Source: Pseudomonas sp. ML96
GTDB lineage: Bacteria > Pseudomonadota > Gammaproteobacteria > Pseudomonadales > Pseudomonadaceae
Assembly: GCF_000761545.1 (NCBI RefSeq)
Contig: NZ_JPMY01000006.1
Coordinates: forward strand, 243,435 to 307,434
Direction: 5' to 3'
DNA length: 64,000 nt
In this document: positions 19,105-28,882 of the stretch, in pieces
Layout: each line of letters opens with the position of its first letter
How positions within the stretch are numbered: position 1 is the stretch's first letter
Program-made: the position numbers and the translations under genes
The notes under the pieces: model-generated
What the model saw: the letters and a program-made list of their open reading frames with translations, nothing else
What the model was told of the DNA's origin: nothing
Database searches by the model: none

Positions 19105-19458
19105 TTGGACAAGGTTTTCATCGAGGGTCTGGAAGTCGACACCCTGATCGGTGCCTACGACTGGGAGCGTGGCATTCGTCAGTGCCTGCTGCTCGACCTG
19201 ACGTTTGCCTGGGACATTCGCCCGGCCGCCGCTGATGACGACCTGAGCAAGGCCCTCGACTACGCCGCGGTGAACCAGAGCGTCCAGGCCTTCGCCAATG
19301 CCGCCCGTTTCGAACTGGTGGAAACTTTTGCCGAGCGCCTGGCCGAGCAGCTGCTCAAGGAGTTCGGCATGCCCTGGCTGCGCCTCAAGGTGACCAAACC
19401 GGGCGCCAACCCGCAGGCGCGCGCCGTGGGCGTGGAAATCGAGCGCAGCCAGCCATGA
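19105..19458 (+). CDS. folB: Dihydroneopterin aldolase FolB
   Basis: Converts dihydroneopterin to 6-hydroxymethyl-dihydropterin in folate synthesis. 117 residues with the family landmarks [19 protein letters not shown] and [10 protein letters not shown], then [14 protein letters not shown]. The start is a TTG at 19105 with GGAG 7 bases upstream; it gives the conserved DKVFIEGL opening, while the upstream GTG at 19087 would add six atypical basic residues. It overlaps folK by 4 bases (ATGA), so translation is coupled. Confidence 0.93.
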   Translation: MDKVFIEGLEVDTLIGAYDWERGIRQCLLLDLTFAWDIRPAAADDDLSKALDYAAVNQSVQAFANAARFELVETFAERLAEQLLKEFGMPWLRLKVTKPGANPQARAVGVEIERSQP

Positions 19459-19988
19459 CTGCGATCCTCCTCGGCCTCGGCAGCAACAGCGAGCGCGAGC
19501 TGCACCTGAGTGCGGGGCTCGACGCCCTAGCCGAATTTCTCGTCGATCTGCGTTGCTCGCCGGTGTTCGAGAGCCGTCCGGTGGGGATCAAGAGCGGCAA
19601 CTTCTACAACCTGGCGGTCAGCGCCCGTACCGATCTGCCGCTGGCAGAGCTGGATCGTCGGCTCAAGTGCATCGAGGCCGATAACGGCCGCTACGCGCCG
19701 GAGCGTAAGGGGCTGCCGCTGGATATCGACGTGCTGATGTATGGCGATTTGGTCGGCAGCTTCGATGGCCTGGTGCTGCCGCGCGCGGAGATCCTGAAGA
19801 ACGCCTTCGTGCTCTGGCCATTGGCACTGCTGGCGCCGGCGGTGCGGCATTCCGGCACCAACAGAGCCTTCGCCGAGCTCTGGCGCGAGGCGCAGATCGA
19901 GCAGCAGCTGTGGCCGGTGGCGTTCCAGTGGCGCGGCGCCGAGCTGACCCCGGCCGCGCTGCTTCAGGACAACCCGGCGCCGCTCTAA
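19455..19988 (+). CDS. folK: 6-hydroxymethyl-7,8-dihydropterin pyrophosphokinase FolK
   Basis: Next folate step after FolB. 177 residues with [14 protein letters not shown] at the start and the HPPK signature around [20 protein letters not shown] and [21 protein letters not shown]. It overlaps folB at its start and its TAA stop overlaps the stop of cca on the other strand by 4 bases. Confidence 0.95.
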   Translation: MTAILLGLGSNSERELHLSAGLDALAEFLVDLRCSPVFESRPVGIKSGNFYNLAVSARTDLPLAELDRRLKCIEADNGRYAPERKGLPLDIDVLMYGDLVGSFDGLVLPRAEILKNAFVLWPLALLAPAVRHSGTNRAFAELWREAQIEQQLWPVAFQWRGAELTPAALLQDNPAPL

Positions 19989-21214
19989 GCCCCTGCCTGC
20001 GCCTTGTAGACCTTCAGCGCTTTCAGGCGCTCGCCCTTGAGCGCCTCACCTAGTTCCGCGCCCTTCAACCCACGCTCGACCAGTGGCTGCACCGCTACCG
20101 CGCGGGCGGCCTGCATGGCACCGCGCAGGTAGGTGGCCTGCGGGTAGTCGCGTTGCTCCAGACCGAGGCGGCCGCGGGCGTCCATCTCGCAGGCGGCGAG
20201 AAACTCCTCGAAGCGTTGTGGCCGGCGATACACGTCGAAGCTCTGCAGCAGCTCCAACAGGGTATTGGCGCGCAGCTCCAAGGCGCGATGGCTGTGGGTG
20301 TGGTACTCGCCGACCAGCAGGGCCAGCTCGGCGCAGTCCTTCGGTACCTTGCAGCGCCGATTCACCGCGTCGATCAGCTTGAGGCCGCGATGCTCGTGGG
20401 CGATATGCCGTGGCCATTCGCTTTCCGGAGTGCGGCCCTTGCCTAGGTCATGCAGCAGGCAGGCCCAGCGTACGGTCAGCGGCTGTTCATGCAGGGCGCA
20501 CTGCTGCAGGACCATCAGGCAATGCGTACCGGTATCCACTTCGGGATGGTGCGCCTCGGGCTGCGGTATGCCGAACAGCGCGTCGAGCTCCGGTAGCAGA
20601 TGGGCCAGGGCACCGCAGTCGCGTAGCACCTGGATAAATACATCCGGGCGTGGCTCCAGCAGGGCGCGGGAGATTTCCTTCCAGCTGCGTTCGGGCGTCA
20701 GGGCTTCCAGCTCGCCGGAGTCGGCCAGCTGGCGCATCAGTGCCAGGGTCTCGTCTGCCACACGAAAGCCCAGCGGTGCATAGCGGGCGGCGAAGCGCGC
20801 TACGCGCAATACGCGCAGCGGATCCTCGGCGAAGGCGGGGGAGACATGGCGCAGCAGGCGGTCTTCGAGATCCTGCAGGCCGCCGTAGGGATCGATGACC
20901 TGGCCGTCGTCGTCCTCGGCCATGGCATTGATGGTCAGGTCGCGGCGGATCAGGTCTTCTTCGAGGGTCACCTCGGGGCTGGCGTGGAAGGTGAAGCCGC
21001 CATAGCCCTTGCCCGACTTGCGCTCGGTGCGGGCCAGGGCGTACTCCTCGCCGCTGCTGGGGTGGAGGAACACCGGGAAGTCGCTGCCGACCGGACGAAA
21101 GCCTTGGGCCTGCATGGCCTCGGCGGTGGCGCCCACCACCACCCAGTCGATATCGCTGACCTCGCGGCCGAGCAGGCGGTCGCGCACGGCGCCGCCAACC
21201 TTGTAGATCTGCAT
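19985..21214 (-). CDS. cca: tRNA CCA-adding enzyme (multifunctional, with HD domain)
   Basis: Adds and repairs the CCA end of tRNAs. 409 residues. The class II nucleotidyltransferase head has [13 protein letters not shown] and the metal pair in SDIDWVVVG; then [10 protein letters not shown] and the [14 protein letters not shown] segment follow. A C-terminal HD phosphohydrolase part is present (CLLHDLGKG). ATG 21214 has GGAGGA 6 bases upstream and gives the expected N-terminus. It runs leftward, converging on folK with overlapping stops. Confidence 0.95.
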   Translation of the reverse strand: MQIYKVGGAVRDRLLGREVSDIDWVVVGATAEAMQAQGFRPVGSDFPVFLHPSSGEEYALARTERKSGKGYGGFTFHASPEVTLEEDLIRRDLTINAMAEDDDGQVIDPYGGLQDLEDRLLRHVSPAFAEDPLRVLRVARFAARYAPLGFRVADETLALMRQLADSGELEALTPERSWKEISRALLEPRPDVFIQVLRDCGALAHLLPELDALFGIPQPEAHHPEVDTGTHCLMVLQQCALHEQPLTVRWACLLHDLGKGRTPESEWPRHIAHEHRGLKLIDAVNRRCKVPKDCAELALLVGEYHTHSHRALELRANTLLELLQSFDVYRRPQRFEEFLAACEMDARGRLGLEQRDYPQATYLRGAMQAARAVAVQPLVERGLKGAELGEALKGERLKALKVYKAQAGA

Positions 21215-21294
21215 GTCGATTCCTCCATTGCCGCGGAGGATAAGCGAAAGCGCCGGCCGACGCTGCCTCGTCGCCGGCGCCTGGGTGAAAAGGT

Positions 21295-22860
21295 TCAGAT
21301 GGGCGGGATCACCAGATCCAGACGCGGGTATTCGTTGTCGCTGTCCTGCTCGTGCCGTGGCGGAACGTGCTGCACGCCGACCACCTGCTCGCCGCGCATG
21401 CTCTCCAGGTGAATGTCGAAGCCCCACAGGCGGTGCAGGTGCTTGAGCACCTCAGCGGTGGAGTCGCCCAGCGGTTTGCGGTCGTGCTGGTAGTGGCGCA
21501 GGGTCAGCGAGCGGTCGCCGCGGCGGTCGACGCTGAATATCTGGATGTTGGGCTCGCGGTTGCCCAGGTTGTATTGCGCGGCCAGGGTCTCGCGAATCTG
21601 CCGGTAGCCCGGCTCGTCGTGGATGGCGGGAATCAGCAGGTCGTCCTTCTGGTCGTCGTCGAGCACGCTGAACAGCTTGAGGTCGCGGATCACCTTGGGC
21701 GAGAGGAACTGCAGGATGAAGCTCTCGTCCTTGAAGTTGGCCATGGCGAACTTGAGGGTGGATAGCCAGTCGCTGCCGGCGATGTCCGGGAACCAGCGCT
21801 TGTCCTCCTCGGTGGGGTTCTCGCACAGGCGGCGCAGGTCGCTGTAGATGGCGAAGCCCAGGGTGTAGGGGTTGATGCCGCTGTAGTAGGGGCTGTCGAA
21901 GCCGGGCTGGTAGACCACGCCGGTGTGCGACTGGAGGAACTCCATCATGAAGCCTTCGGTGACCAGGCCCTCGTCGTACAGGTCGTTCATCAGGGTGTAG
22001 TGCCAGAAGGTGGCCCAGCCCTCGTTCATCACCTGGGTCTGGCGTTGCGGGTAGAAGTACTGGGCGATCTTGCGCACGATGCGCACCACCTCGCGCTGCC
22101 AGGGTTCCAGCAGTGGCGCGTGCTTCTCGAGGAAGTACAGGATGTTTTCCTGCGGCTCGGCCGGCCAGCGCTTGTTGTCCTGCTCATGACCCTTGCCGCT
22201 ACCCTTGGGAATGGTGCGCCAGAGGTCGTTGATCTGCTTCTGCAGGTGTTCCTCGCGGTCCTTCTGCCGGCGCCGTTCTTCCTCGGCGGAGATCGGGTAG
22301 GGGCGTTTGTAGCGGTCCACGCCGTAGTTCATCAGGGCGTGGCAGGAGTCCAGCAGCTCCTCAACCGCGTCGATGCCGTGGCGCTCCTCGCACTGCATGA
22401 TGTACTGCTTGGCGAACACTAGGTAGTCGATGATCGAGCTGGCGTCGGTCCAGGTGCGGAACAGGTAGTTGCCCTTGAAAAAGCTGTTGTGGCCGTAGCA
22501 GGCGTGGGCGATCACCAGTGCCTGCATGCACATGGTGTTCTCTTCCATCAGGTAGGCAATGCACGGGTCTGAGTTGATCACGATCTCGTAGGCCAGGCCC
22601 ATCTGCCCGCGCGAGTAGCCCTTCTCAGTGGCCAGGAAGTGCTTGCCGTAGGACCAGTGGTGATAGCCCAGCGGCATGCCCACCGAGGCATAGGCATCCA
22701 TCATCTGCTCGGCGGTGATCACTTCGATCTGGTTGGGATAGGTGTCCAGCGCGTAGCGCTCGGCGATGCGCGCGATCTCGCGGTCGTACTGGCGGATCAG
22801 CTCGAAGGTCCACTCCGAACCGGTGGACAGCGGCTGGCGTCGTTTCTCGGCTGCGCTCAT
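21295..22860 (-). CDS. SpoVR-family protein (YcgB-like)
   Basis: 521 residues of the SpoVR/YcgB family. Landmarks: [20 protein letters not shown], then HHWSYGKHF and [32 protein letters not shown] segment, [10 protein letters not shown] and [13 protein letters not shown]. In Bacillus SpoVR affects spore cortex; in Gram-negatives its role is unknown, but it nearly always travels with PrkA (YeaG) and YeaH, as here (10 bases after yeaH). Likely the last member of this stress-linked operon. Histidine-rich motifs hint at metal binding, which is inference. Confidence 0.93.
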   Translation of the reverse strand: MSAAEKRRQPLSTGSEWTFELIRQYDREIARIAERYALDTYPNQIEVITAEQMMDAYASVGMPLGYHHWSYGKHFLATEKGYSRGQMGLAYEIVINSDPCIAYLMEENTMCMQALVIAHACYGHNSFFKGNYLFRTWTDASSIIDYLVFAKQYIMQCEERHGIDAVEELLDSCHALMNYGVDRYKRPYPISAEEERRRQKDREEHLQKQINDLWRTIPKGSGKGHEQDNKRWPAEPQENILYFLEKHAPLLEPWQREVVRIVRKIAQYFYPQRQTQVMNEGWATFWHYTLMNDLYDEGLVTEGFMMEFLQSHTGVVYQPGFDSPYYSGINPYTLGFAIYSDLRRLCENPTEEDKRWFPDIAGSDWLSTLKFAMANFKDESFILQFLSPKVIRDLKLFSVLDDDQKDDLLIPAIHDEPGYRQIRETLAAQYNLGNREPNIQIFSVDRRGDRSLTLRHYQHDRKPLGDSTAEVLKHLHRLWGFDIHLESMRGEQVVGVQHVPPRHEQDSDNEYPRLDLVIPPI

Positions 22861-22870
22861 GGTGCGGCCC

Positions 22871-24142
22871 TCAGGTGACCATGCGGCGCTGGAACAGCTC
22901 GCGGAACACCGGGTAGATGTCTGCGGCGGAGACCAGCTGCTGCTGGGCGAAGGATTGGGCGAAGGTCTCGCTGACCTGTTCGTACTCGTACCACAGCGCC
23001 TGGTGCTCGCGCGGGGTGATCTCGACGTAGGTGAAGTACTGCATGAACGGCATGATCTGGTTGATCAGGATGTCGCGGCACACCGGCGAGTCGTCGTTCC
23101 AGTTGTCCCCGTCCGACGCCTGGGCGCCGTAGATGTTCCACTCGTTGGTCGGGTAGCGCGCGGCCATGATCTCCTGCATCAGCTTCAGCGCGCTGGAGAC
23201 GATGGTGCCGCCGGTTTCGCGGGAGTAGAAGAACTCCTCCTCGTCGACTTCTTTCGCGCTGGTGTGGTGGCGGATGAACACCACCTCGATGCGCTCGTAG
23301 TTCCGCTTGAGGAACAGGTACAGGAGGATGAAGAAGCGCTTGGCGATGTCCTTGGTCGCCTGGGTCATCGAGCCGGAAACGTCCATCAGGCAGAACATCA
23401 CCGCCTTGGAACTGGGGTTGGGCTGCTTGACCAGCAGGTTGTACTTGAGGTCGAAGGTGTCGAGGAAGGGGATGCGGTGGATGCGCGCGCTGAGCCGCTC
23501 GATCTCCTCCTGCAGCGCCTGGATGTCGCCGAAGTTGTCCGGCTCCTCGCGCTTGAGTCGCTCCAGTTCGGCCTTGGCCTCGCGCAGCTTGCTGCGGCTG
23601 GAGCCGGACAGGGCGATGCGCCGCGCGTGGGCCGAGCGCAGGGTGCGGACGATGTTGATGCGGGCTGGGTTGCCCTCGTTGCTGATGCCGGCGCGTACCG
23701 TCTTGAAGGTGTCGGTACCGGTCAGGTGGCGCTTGATCAGGTTGGGCAGCTCCAGGTCCTCGAACATGAAGTCGAGGAACTCCTCCTGGGTGATCTGAAA
23801 CACGAACTCGTCCATGCCCTCGCCGGAGTTGCTCGCCTTGCCCGGGCCGCGTCCGCCGCCACCGCCCTGCGGGCGTGGCACATGGTCGCCGGAGCTGAAC
23901 TCCTTGTTGCCGGGATGAACGATGGTCTGCCGACCGCCACGACCGTGGTGCAACACCGGCTCGTCGATGTCGCGGCCGGGAATGCTGATCTGCTCGCCGT
24001 GCTCCATGTCGGTGATGGAGCGCCGGCTGACCGCCTCCTCGACGGCCTTCTTGATGTGCTCACGGTAACGCCGCAGGAAGCGCTGGCGGTTCACCGTGCT
24101 CTTGTTCTTGCCGTTCAGGCGCCGGTCTATCACATAGCTCAT
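22871..24142 (-). CDS. yeaH: YeaH/YhbH-family protein (DUF444, VWA-like domain)
   Basis: 423 residues. N-terminal part has [20 protein letters not shown] and [11 protein letters not shown]; a Gly-rich low-complexity stretch follows ([14 protein letters not shown]), and the C-terminal part carries a von Willebrand A-like MIDAS motif, DVSGSM in [20 protein letters not shown]. Partner of the PrkA kinase in many bacteria and often under general stress control. It lies 74 bases after prkA, with two hairpins in the gap, and 10 bases before the SpoVR gene. Confidence 0.93.
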   Translation of the reverse strand: MSYVIDRRLNGKNKSTVNRQRFLRRYREHIKKAVEEAVSRRSITDMEHGEQISIPGRDIDEPVLHHGRGGRQTIVHPGNKEFSSGDHVPRPQGGGGGRGPGKASNSGEGMDEFVFQITQEEFLDFMFEDLELPNLIKRHLTGTDTFKTVRAGISNEGNPARINIVRTLRSAHARRIALSGSSRSKLREAKAELERLKREEPDNFGDIQALQEEIERLSARIHRIPFLDTFDLKYNLLVKQPNPSSKAVMFCLMDVSGSMTQATKDIAKRFFILLYLFLKRNYERIEVVFIRHHTSAKEVDEEEFFYSRETGGTIVSSALKLMQEIMAARYPTNEWNIYGAQASDGDNWNDDSPVCRDILINQIMPFMQYFTYVEITPREHQALWYEYEQVSETFAQSFAQQQLVSAADIYPVFRELFQRRMVT

Positions 24143-24157
24143 AGCGTCTCCTTAGCG

Positions 24158-24208
24158 CATACGCCCTTGCGGGCGTATGGCAGCCGGCGCGCCTGACACG
24201 GCGCGCCG
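24158..24208 (-). repeat. Two tandem hairpins in the prkA-yeaH gap
   Basis: First stem CATACGCCC/GGGCGTATG (24158-24179, loop TTGC); second stem CGGCGCGCC/GGCGCGCCG (24185-24208, loop of 6). Both are perfect 9-bp stems five bases apart. No T-tract follows, so they look like mRNA-processing or stabilising elements that could set the prkA to yeaH ratio. Confidence 0.6.
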
Positions 24209-24216
24209 ACGGCGGG

Positions 24217-26139
24217 TTACTGCGACTTGCGAACCCGCAGATACCACTCGGACAGCAGGCGCACCTGCTTCTCGGTGTAGCCACGTTCGACCATGCGTTT
24301 GACGAAGTCGTTGTGCTTCTGCTGATCCTCCTTGCTTGCCTTGGCGTTGAAGCTGATGACCGGCAACAGGTCTTCGGTGTTGGAGAACATCTTCTTCTCG
24401 ATCACCACGCGCAGCTTCTCGTAGCTGAGCCAGGTGGGGTTCTTGCCGTTGTTGTTGGCGCGGGCGCGCAGCACGAAGTTGACGATCTCGTTGCGGAAAT
24501 CCTTCGGATTGCTGATGCCGGCCGGTTTCTCGATTTTCTCCAGCTCCTCGTTGAGGGCCACGCGGTTGAGGATCTCGCCGGTCTCCGGGTCGCGGTATTC
24601 CTGGTCCTGGATCCAGAAGTCGGCGTACAGCACGTAGCGGTCGAAGATGTTCTGGCCGTACTCGCTGTAGGACTCGAGGTAGGCGGTCTGGATCTCCTTG
24701 CCGATGAACTCGATGTAGCGCGGCGCCAGGTATTCCTTGATGTAGCGCAGGTAGCGCTCGCGCACCTCGGCGGGGAACTGTTCCTGCTCGATCTGCTGTT
24801 CCAGCACGTAGAGCAGGTGTACCGGGTTGGCGGCGATCTCGTGCGGGTCGAAGTTGAATACCTTGGACAGGATCTTGAAGGCGAAGCGGGTCGACAGACC
24901 ATTCATGCCCTCGTCGACACCGGCGCTGTCGCGGTATTCCTGGATCGACTTGGCCTTGGGATCGGTGTCCTTGAGGTTCTCGCCGTCATAGACGCGCATC
25001 TTCGAGTAGATGTTGGAGTTCTCCGGGTCCTTCAGGCGCGACAGGGTGGAGAACTGGGCGAGCATCTTCAGGGTGTCGGGTGCGCAGTGGGCGTTGGCCA
25101 GCGAGCTGTGGGTGAGCAGCTTGTCGTAGATCTTGATCTCGTCGGTGACGCGCAGGCAGTAGGGTACCTTGACGATGTAGATACGGTCGATGAACGCCTC
25201 GTTGTTCTTGTTGTTGCGGAAGCTGTGCCACTCGGATTCGTTGGAGTGGGCCAGGATGATGCCGCTGTAGGGCAGGCCGCCGAGGCCCTCGGTGCTGTTG
25301 TAGTTGCCCTCCTGGGTGGCGGTCAGCAGCGGGTGCAGCACCTTGATCGGTGCCTTGAACATCTCGACGAACTCCATCAGGCCCTGGTTGGCCCGGCACA
25401 GTGCGCCCGAGTAGCTGTAGGCGTCGGCGTCGTTCTGCGGGAATTCCTCGAGCTTGCGGATATCCACCTTGCCGACCAGGGCGGAGATGTCCTGGTTGTT
25501 TTCGTCGCCCGGCTCGGTCTTGGCGATGGCGATCTGATTGAGGATCGAGGGATGCAGCTTGACCACGCGGAACTTGCTGATGTCGCCGCCGAACTCGTTG
25601 AGGCGCTTGGTGGCCCAGGGCGACATGATCGAGCGCAGGTAGCGCTGCGGAATGCCGTATTCCTCTTCGAGAATCTTGCCGTCCTCATCGGCGTTGAACA
25701 GGCCGAGCGGCGACTCGAATACCGGCGAGCCCTTGATGGCGTAGAAGGGGATGTGCTCCATCAGTTGCTTGAGCTTCTCGGCCAGCGAGGACTTGCCGCC
25801 GCCTACCGGGCCCAGTAGGTAGAGGATCTGCTTCTTCTCTTCCAGGCCCTGAGCAGCGTGGCGGAAGTAGGAGACGATCTGGTCTATGCACTCTTCCATG
25901 CCGTGGAAGTCGGCGAAGGCCGGGTAGCGGCGGATCACCTTGTTGGAGAAGATCCGCGACAGCCTGGGGTCGACCGAGGTGTCCAGCAGCTCGGGCGAGC
26001 CAATTGCCATCAGCATGCGTTCGGCAGCGGTGGCATAGGCGCTGCGGTCCGTTTTGCACAGTTCCAGATATTCCTGCAGGGAATATTCTTCCTGCCGAGT
26101 CGCCTCGAATCGTTGCTGGAAGTGGCTGAAAATACTCAT
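24217..26139 (-). CDS. prkA: PrkA-family serine protein kinase (YeaG)
   Basis: 640 residues. An AAA-type N-terminal domain has a Walker A motif LLGPVGGGKSS (about 108-118) and the preceding FHGMEECIDQIVSYFRHAA; the C-terminal PrkA kinase-like domain follows (LEKIEKPAGISNPKDFRNEI and WLSYEKLRVVIEKKMF). Homologues are serine kinases tied to stationary phase and nitrogen or acid stress in enterobacteria. First gene of the PrkA-YeaH-SpoVR operon; a 278-base gap before it holds the promoter region. Confidence 0.95.
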   Translation of the reverse strand: MSIFSHFQQRFEATRQEEYSLQEYLELCKTDRSAYATAAERMLMAIGSPELLDTSVDPRLSRIFSNKVIRRYPAFADFHGMEECIDQIVSYFRHAAQGLEEKKQILYLLGPVGGGKSSLAEKLKQLMEHIPFYAIKGSPVFESPLGLFNADEDGKILEEEYGIPQRYLRSIMSPWATKRLNEFGGDISKFRVVKLHPSILNQIAIAKTEPGDENNQDISALVGKVDIRKLEEFPQNDADAYSYSGALCRANQGLMEFVEMFKAPIKVLHPLLTATQEGNYNSTEGLGGLPYSGIILAHSNESEWHSFRNNKNNEAFIDRIYIVKVPYCLRVTDEIKIYDKLLTHSSLANAHCAPDTLKMLAQFSTLSRLKDPENSNIYSKMRVYDGENLKDTDPKAKSIQEYRDSAGVDEGMNGLSTRFAFKILSKVFNFDPHEIAANPVHLLYVLEQQIEQEQFPAEVRERYLRYIKEYLAPRYIEFIGKEIQTAYLESYSEYGQNIFDRYVLYADFWIQDQEYRDPETGEILNRVALNEELEKIEKPAGISNPKDFRNEIVNFVLRARANNNGKNPTWLSYEKLRVVIEKKMFSNTEDLLPVISFNAKASKEDQQKHNDFVKRMVERGYTEKQVRLLSEWYLRVRKSQ

Positions 26140-26300
26140 GACTGCACCTCGCTCGCTTGCGTGGAGCCGGCGCGGGTCATTCGGGCGGGTGCGCGGGAAT
26201 ACGGCTGCTCAGCCGTTGGAAATCCCCCAGACACCACAAAAACGCTACCGATGGCCCGGAACCGGTGTGCCGGCTCTCCCTTCTGGATGGCCTCGTCCTA

Positions 26301-26327
26301 AGAGTAGTTCGGTTTCTCGGTCGTCAA
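26301..26327 (-). promoter_or_regulatory. Candidate prkA promoter, sigma-S-like -10
   Basis: On the minus strand TTGACG (26322-26327) and CTACTCT (26301-26307) stand 14 bases apart (15 to the hexamer TACTCT). CTACTCT is close to the sigma-S -10 preference CTAYACT, and PrkA homologues are often RpoS-dependent. The leader would be about 155 bases. Spacing is short, so this is tentative. Confidence 0.3.
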
Positions 26328-26388
26328 GCGTTGCAGGAGGGTGACAAGGTGTTGCCGCTCGTCGGTAAGTCACCCGCAAGCGGCGCAG

Positions 26389-26419
26389 GCCGCGGCTTTG
26401 CGCCGCGGCAGATTTTTTT
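26389..26419 (+). terminator. Intrinsic terminator pointing rightward with no rightward gene
   Basis: GCCGCGGC/GCCGCGGC (26389-26396 and 26402-26409, loop of 5) is followed by AGA and seven T on the plus strand, overlapping the glpE stop codon. Read leftward there is no T-tract, so as a glpE terminator it is poor. It fits the end of an unannotated plus-strand RNA. Confidence 0.5.
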
Positions 26420-26747
26420 ACTCGGCGTCGCCTTGTGACACCTGGTCAGGGTACTGGCTGCGCCACAGCTCGAAGCCGCCGTCGAGGCTGTAGACCTCGG
26501 CGAAACCCTGGTGCGCCAGGTAGGCGGCAGCGCTCTGGCTGGAGTTGCCGTGGTAGCAGGAGACGATCAGCGGCGCATCGAAATCGGCTTTGGCGATGAA
26601 GTCCGCCAGGCTGTGGTTGTCCAGATGGCGCGAGCCGCTGATGTGGCCGTTGGCGAAGCTTCGCGGGTCGCGGATATCCACGACCACGGCGCCTTGCTCA
26701 CGCAGGGCCTGGGCCTGCTCCGGGGGAATACGTTTGAATTCGCTCAT
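26418..26747 (-). CDS. glpE: Thiosulfate sulfurtransferase GlpE (rhodanese)
   Basis: Single-domain rhodanese of 109 residues that moves sulfane sulfur from thiosulfate to an acceptor. Motifs: [18 protein letters not shown] and the active-site loop [12 protein letters not shown] with the catalytic cysteine, then [18 protein letters not shown] 26747 overlaps the apaH stop by 4 bases, so it is the last gene of the rsmA-apaG-apaH-glpE run and translationally coupled. Confidence 0.93.
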   Translation of the reverse strand: MSEFKRIPPEQAQALREQGAVVVDIRDPRSFANGHISGSRHLDNHSLADFIAKADFDAPLIVSCYHGNSSQSAAAYLAHQGFAEVYSLDGGFELWRSQYPDQVSQGDAE

Positions 26748-27568
26748 TGGACGATCTCCTTGCAGTCGCAGCGGTATTTCTCGCCGCTGTCGATGTTCAT
26801 CAGGGTCATGGCGCCGCCCCACACGCAGCCGCTGTCGAGGGCGAACAGGCCGGGTTCGTCGCAGTTGCCTTCCAGCGCCGCCCAGTGGCCGAAGATGATC
26901 TTCTGTCCGCGCGCCTTGCGCTCGGGCCAGGCGAACCAAGGCGCATAGCCGGGCGGGGCGGTGCCCACGCCTTCCTTGCTCTTCAGGTCGAGGGTGCCGT
27001 CGGCGGTGCAGAAGCGCATGCGGGTGAAGTAGTTGGTGATCACCCGCAGGCGGGTGACGCCCTGCAGGTCGCTATCCCACTTGGCCGGCTCGTTGCCATA
27101 CATGCCGTCGAGGAACAGCGGCAGGCGGGCATCGTCACGCAACACTTCCTCGACCTCTGCGGCGCGCCTGAGCGCCTTCTTCAGCGTCCACTGCGGCGGG
27201 ATGCCGGCGTGCACCAGGGCGATGTCGCGTTGCTCGTCGTGATGGACCAGTTTCTGCTGGCGCAGCCACTCGAGCAGCTCCTTGCGGTCGGGGGCGTCGA
27301 GGATTTCCTGCAGGGTGTCGTGCTTCTTCAGACGCTCGATATTGTGCGCGGCGGCCAGCAGGTGCAGGTCGTGGTTGCCCAGCACGCAGACCAGGGCGTC
27401 GCGGATCGAATAGAGGAAACGCAGGGTCTTCAAGGACTCCGGGCCGCGGTTGACCAGATCGCCGACCAGCCACAGCTTGTCTTGGGCGGGATCGAAGGCG
27501 ACCCGTTCGAGCAGGCATTTCAGCGGCTGCAGGCAACCCTGCAAGTCGCCGACGGCGTAGGTCGCCAT
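26744..27568 (-). CDS. apaH: Symmetrical bis(5'-nucleosyl)-tetraphosphatase ApaH
   Basis: Splits Ap4A into two ADP and can remove NpnN caps from RNA. 274 residues of the metallophosphatase fold: [12 protein letters not shown], then [24 protein letters not shown] and the HAGIPPQW segment. Its start overlaps the apaG stop by 1 base (TGATG) and its stop overlaps glpE by 4, giving a compact coupled operon. Confidence 0.97.
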   Translation of the reverse strand: MATYAVGDLQGCLQPLKCLLERVAFDPAQDKLWLVGDLVNRGPESLKTLRFLYSIRDALVCVLGNHDLHLLAAAHNIERLKKHDTLQEILDAPDRKELLEWLRQQKLVHHDEQRDIALVHAGIPPQWTLKKALRRAAEVEEVLRDDARLPLFLDGMYGNEPAKWDSDLQGVTRLRVITNYFTRMRFCTADGTLDLKSKEGVGTAPPGYAPWFAWPERKARGQKIIFGHWAALEGNCDEPGLFALDSGCVWGGAMTLMNIDSGEKYRCDCKEIVQ

Positions 27569-27948
27569 CAGTGCAGGGCCCCGGGCACGGCCAGGCGGAA
27601 CGGCGCGATGGTTGCGTCGAAGCGTTTGCCGTCGTCGGCGACCATCTGGTAGCTGCCGTGCATGTTGCCGACCTTGGTCGCCATCACGGTGCCGCTGCTG
27701 TAGGTGTGGCTCTCGCCCGGCTGCAGATGCGGCTGCTGGCCGACCACGCCGGCACCGCGGACTTCCTGCACGCGGCCGTCGCCGTCGGTGATGATCCAGT
27801 GGCGACTGAGCAGCTTGGCTGCCTCGCTGCCTCCATTGTGGATGGTCACCGTGTAGGCGAAGGCGTAGCGGTTCTGCTCCGGAGTGGATTGCTCCGGCAG
27901 GTAGCGGGTCTCGACGCTGACGTCGATCTGGTAACGCGGGTCGGCCAT
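27568..27948 (-). CDS. apaG: ApaG protein
   Basis: 126 residues of the ApaG/DUF525 family, a fibronectin-III-like fold, with [42 protein letters not shown] and [20 protein letters not shown]. Biochemical role is not settled. ATG 27948 opens the conserved [10 protein letters not shown]; longer starts run into the rsmA region without homology. Sits 31 bases after rsmA and 1-base overlaps apaH. Confidence 0.94.
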   Translation of the reverse strand: MADPRYQIDVSVETRYLPEQSTPEQNRYAFAYTVTIHNGGSEAAKLLSRHWIITDGDGRVQEVRGAGVVGQQPHLQPGESHTYSSGTVMATKVGNMHGSYQMVADDGKRFDATIAPFRLAVPGALH

Positions 27949-27979
27949 CTGGACAAACTCGGCAGGCTGAAAGGGCAGT

Positions 27980-28792
27980 TTAGTCCGCTTGATCGGCGGG
28001 CTGGCGTTCGGCCAGCTGGTCGGCCAGGCGGACGAAGGCGGCCAGGTCCAGCTGTTCCGGGCGCAGTCCGCCATCCACGCCGGCGGCCTCGATGGCTTCG
28101 GCCGGCAGCAGTTGCTTGAGGGTGTTGCGCAGGGTCTTGCGCCGCATGTTGAAAGCCTCGCGCACCACGCGCTCGAGCAGGCGATGGTCCTTGGTCGGGT
28201 GCGGCAGGGTCTCGTGCGGCACCAGGCGGACGATGGCCGAGTCGACCTTGGGCGGCGGGTTGAAGGCGCCCGGGCCGACGTTGAACAGGTGCTCCACGCG
28301 GCAGTGGTACTGGACCATGATCGACAGGCGGCCCCAGTCGCCACCGCCCGGCTCGGCTGCCAGGCGCTCGACCACTTCCTTCTGCAGCATGAAGTGCATG
28401 TCGCGGATCAGCGGGGCGTTATCCAGCAGGTGGAAGATCAGCGGCGTGGAGATGTTGTAGGGCAGGTTGCCGACCACGCGCAGGCTATGTGGCGCAGCCT
28501 CCAGGCGGTTGAAGTCGAACTTCAGTGCATCGCCTTGGTTGAGCTTGAAGCGCGGGTTGTCGCCGAACTTGGCTTGCAGGATGGGGATCAGGTCGAGGTC
28601 CAGCTCGATCACGTCGAGCTGTGCACCGCTGCCCAGCAGACCCTCGGTGAGGGCGCCCTGGCCCGGGCCGATCTCCAGCAGGCGCTCACCCTCCTTGGCG
28701 TGGATGGCGCGCAGGATGCGATGGATCACGCCGGCATCGTGCAGGAAGTTCTGGCCGAAGCGCTTACGCGCGCGGTGTTGGTATTCGGACAT
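27980..28792 (-). CDS. rsmA: 16S rRNA dimethyladenosine transferase RsmA (KsgA)
   Basis: Dimethylates A1518 and A1519 of 16S rRNA late in 30S assembly. 270 residues: [13 protein letters not shown], the SAM-binding [15 protein letters not shown], catalytic NLPYNIST and [17 protein letters not shown] 28792 has GGAG 8 bases upstream; a start 7 codons earlier would extend into a repeat-rich leader. The name here means the rRNA methylase, not the CsrA-type RsmA regulator of pseudomonads. Confidence 0.96.
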   Translation of the reverse strand: MSEYQHRARKRFGQNFLHDAGVIHRILRAIHAKEGERLLEIGPGQGALTEGLLGSGAQLDVIELDLDLIPILQAKFGDNPRFKLNQGDALKFDFNRLEAAPHSLRVVGNLPYNISTPLIFHLLDNAPLIRDMHFMLQKEVVERLAAEPGGGDWGRLSIMVQYHCRVEHLFNVGPGAFNPPPKVDSAIVRLVPHETLPHPTKDHRLLERVVREAFNMRRKTLRNTLKQLLPAEAIEAAGVDGGLRPEQLDLAAFVRLADQLAERQPADQAD

Positions 28793-28805
28793 GGGTACGG
28801 CTCCA

Positions 28806-28831
28806 AGCTTCAAGCCACAAGCTCAAAGCGC
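28806..28831. repeat. Heptad CAAGC repeat tract in the rsmA leader
   Basis: CAAGC occurs at 28806, 28813 and 28820 with exact 7-base period, then a CAAAGC variant at 28826. CAAGCTT/CAAGCTG-type tandem repeats are a common intergenic feature of pseudomonads. The tract adjoins the rsmA ribosome binding site (GGAG, complement of 28803-28806). Confidence 0.55.
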
Positions 28832-28863
28832 AATGCAAAGAGCGGCAGTTTAGCAGCCAAGTG

Positions 28864-28882
28864 GCCAGGCTCTAAGCCTGGC
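28864..28882 (-). other. Hairpin with the pdxA stop codon in its loop
   Basis: GCCAGGCT and AGCCTGGC form a perfect 8-bp stem; the three-base loop (28872-28874) is exactly the pdxA TAG stop. No T-tract follows on the minus strand, so it may be a weak terminator or a stability element between pdxA and rsmA. Confidence 0.5.

Noticed and set aside
26140..26300. Sigma-54 promoter for prkA
   Set aside because: A GGCAC-like string occurs but the second element (TTGC at the right distance) is absent.
26389..26409. Terminator of glpE
   Set aside because: The T-tract is on the other strand; read leftward the hairpin has none. It is listed as a plus-strand terminator instead.
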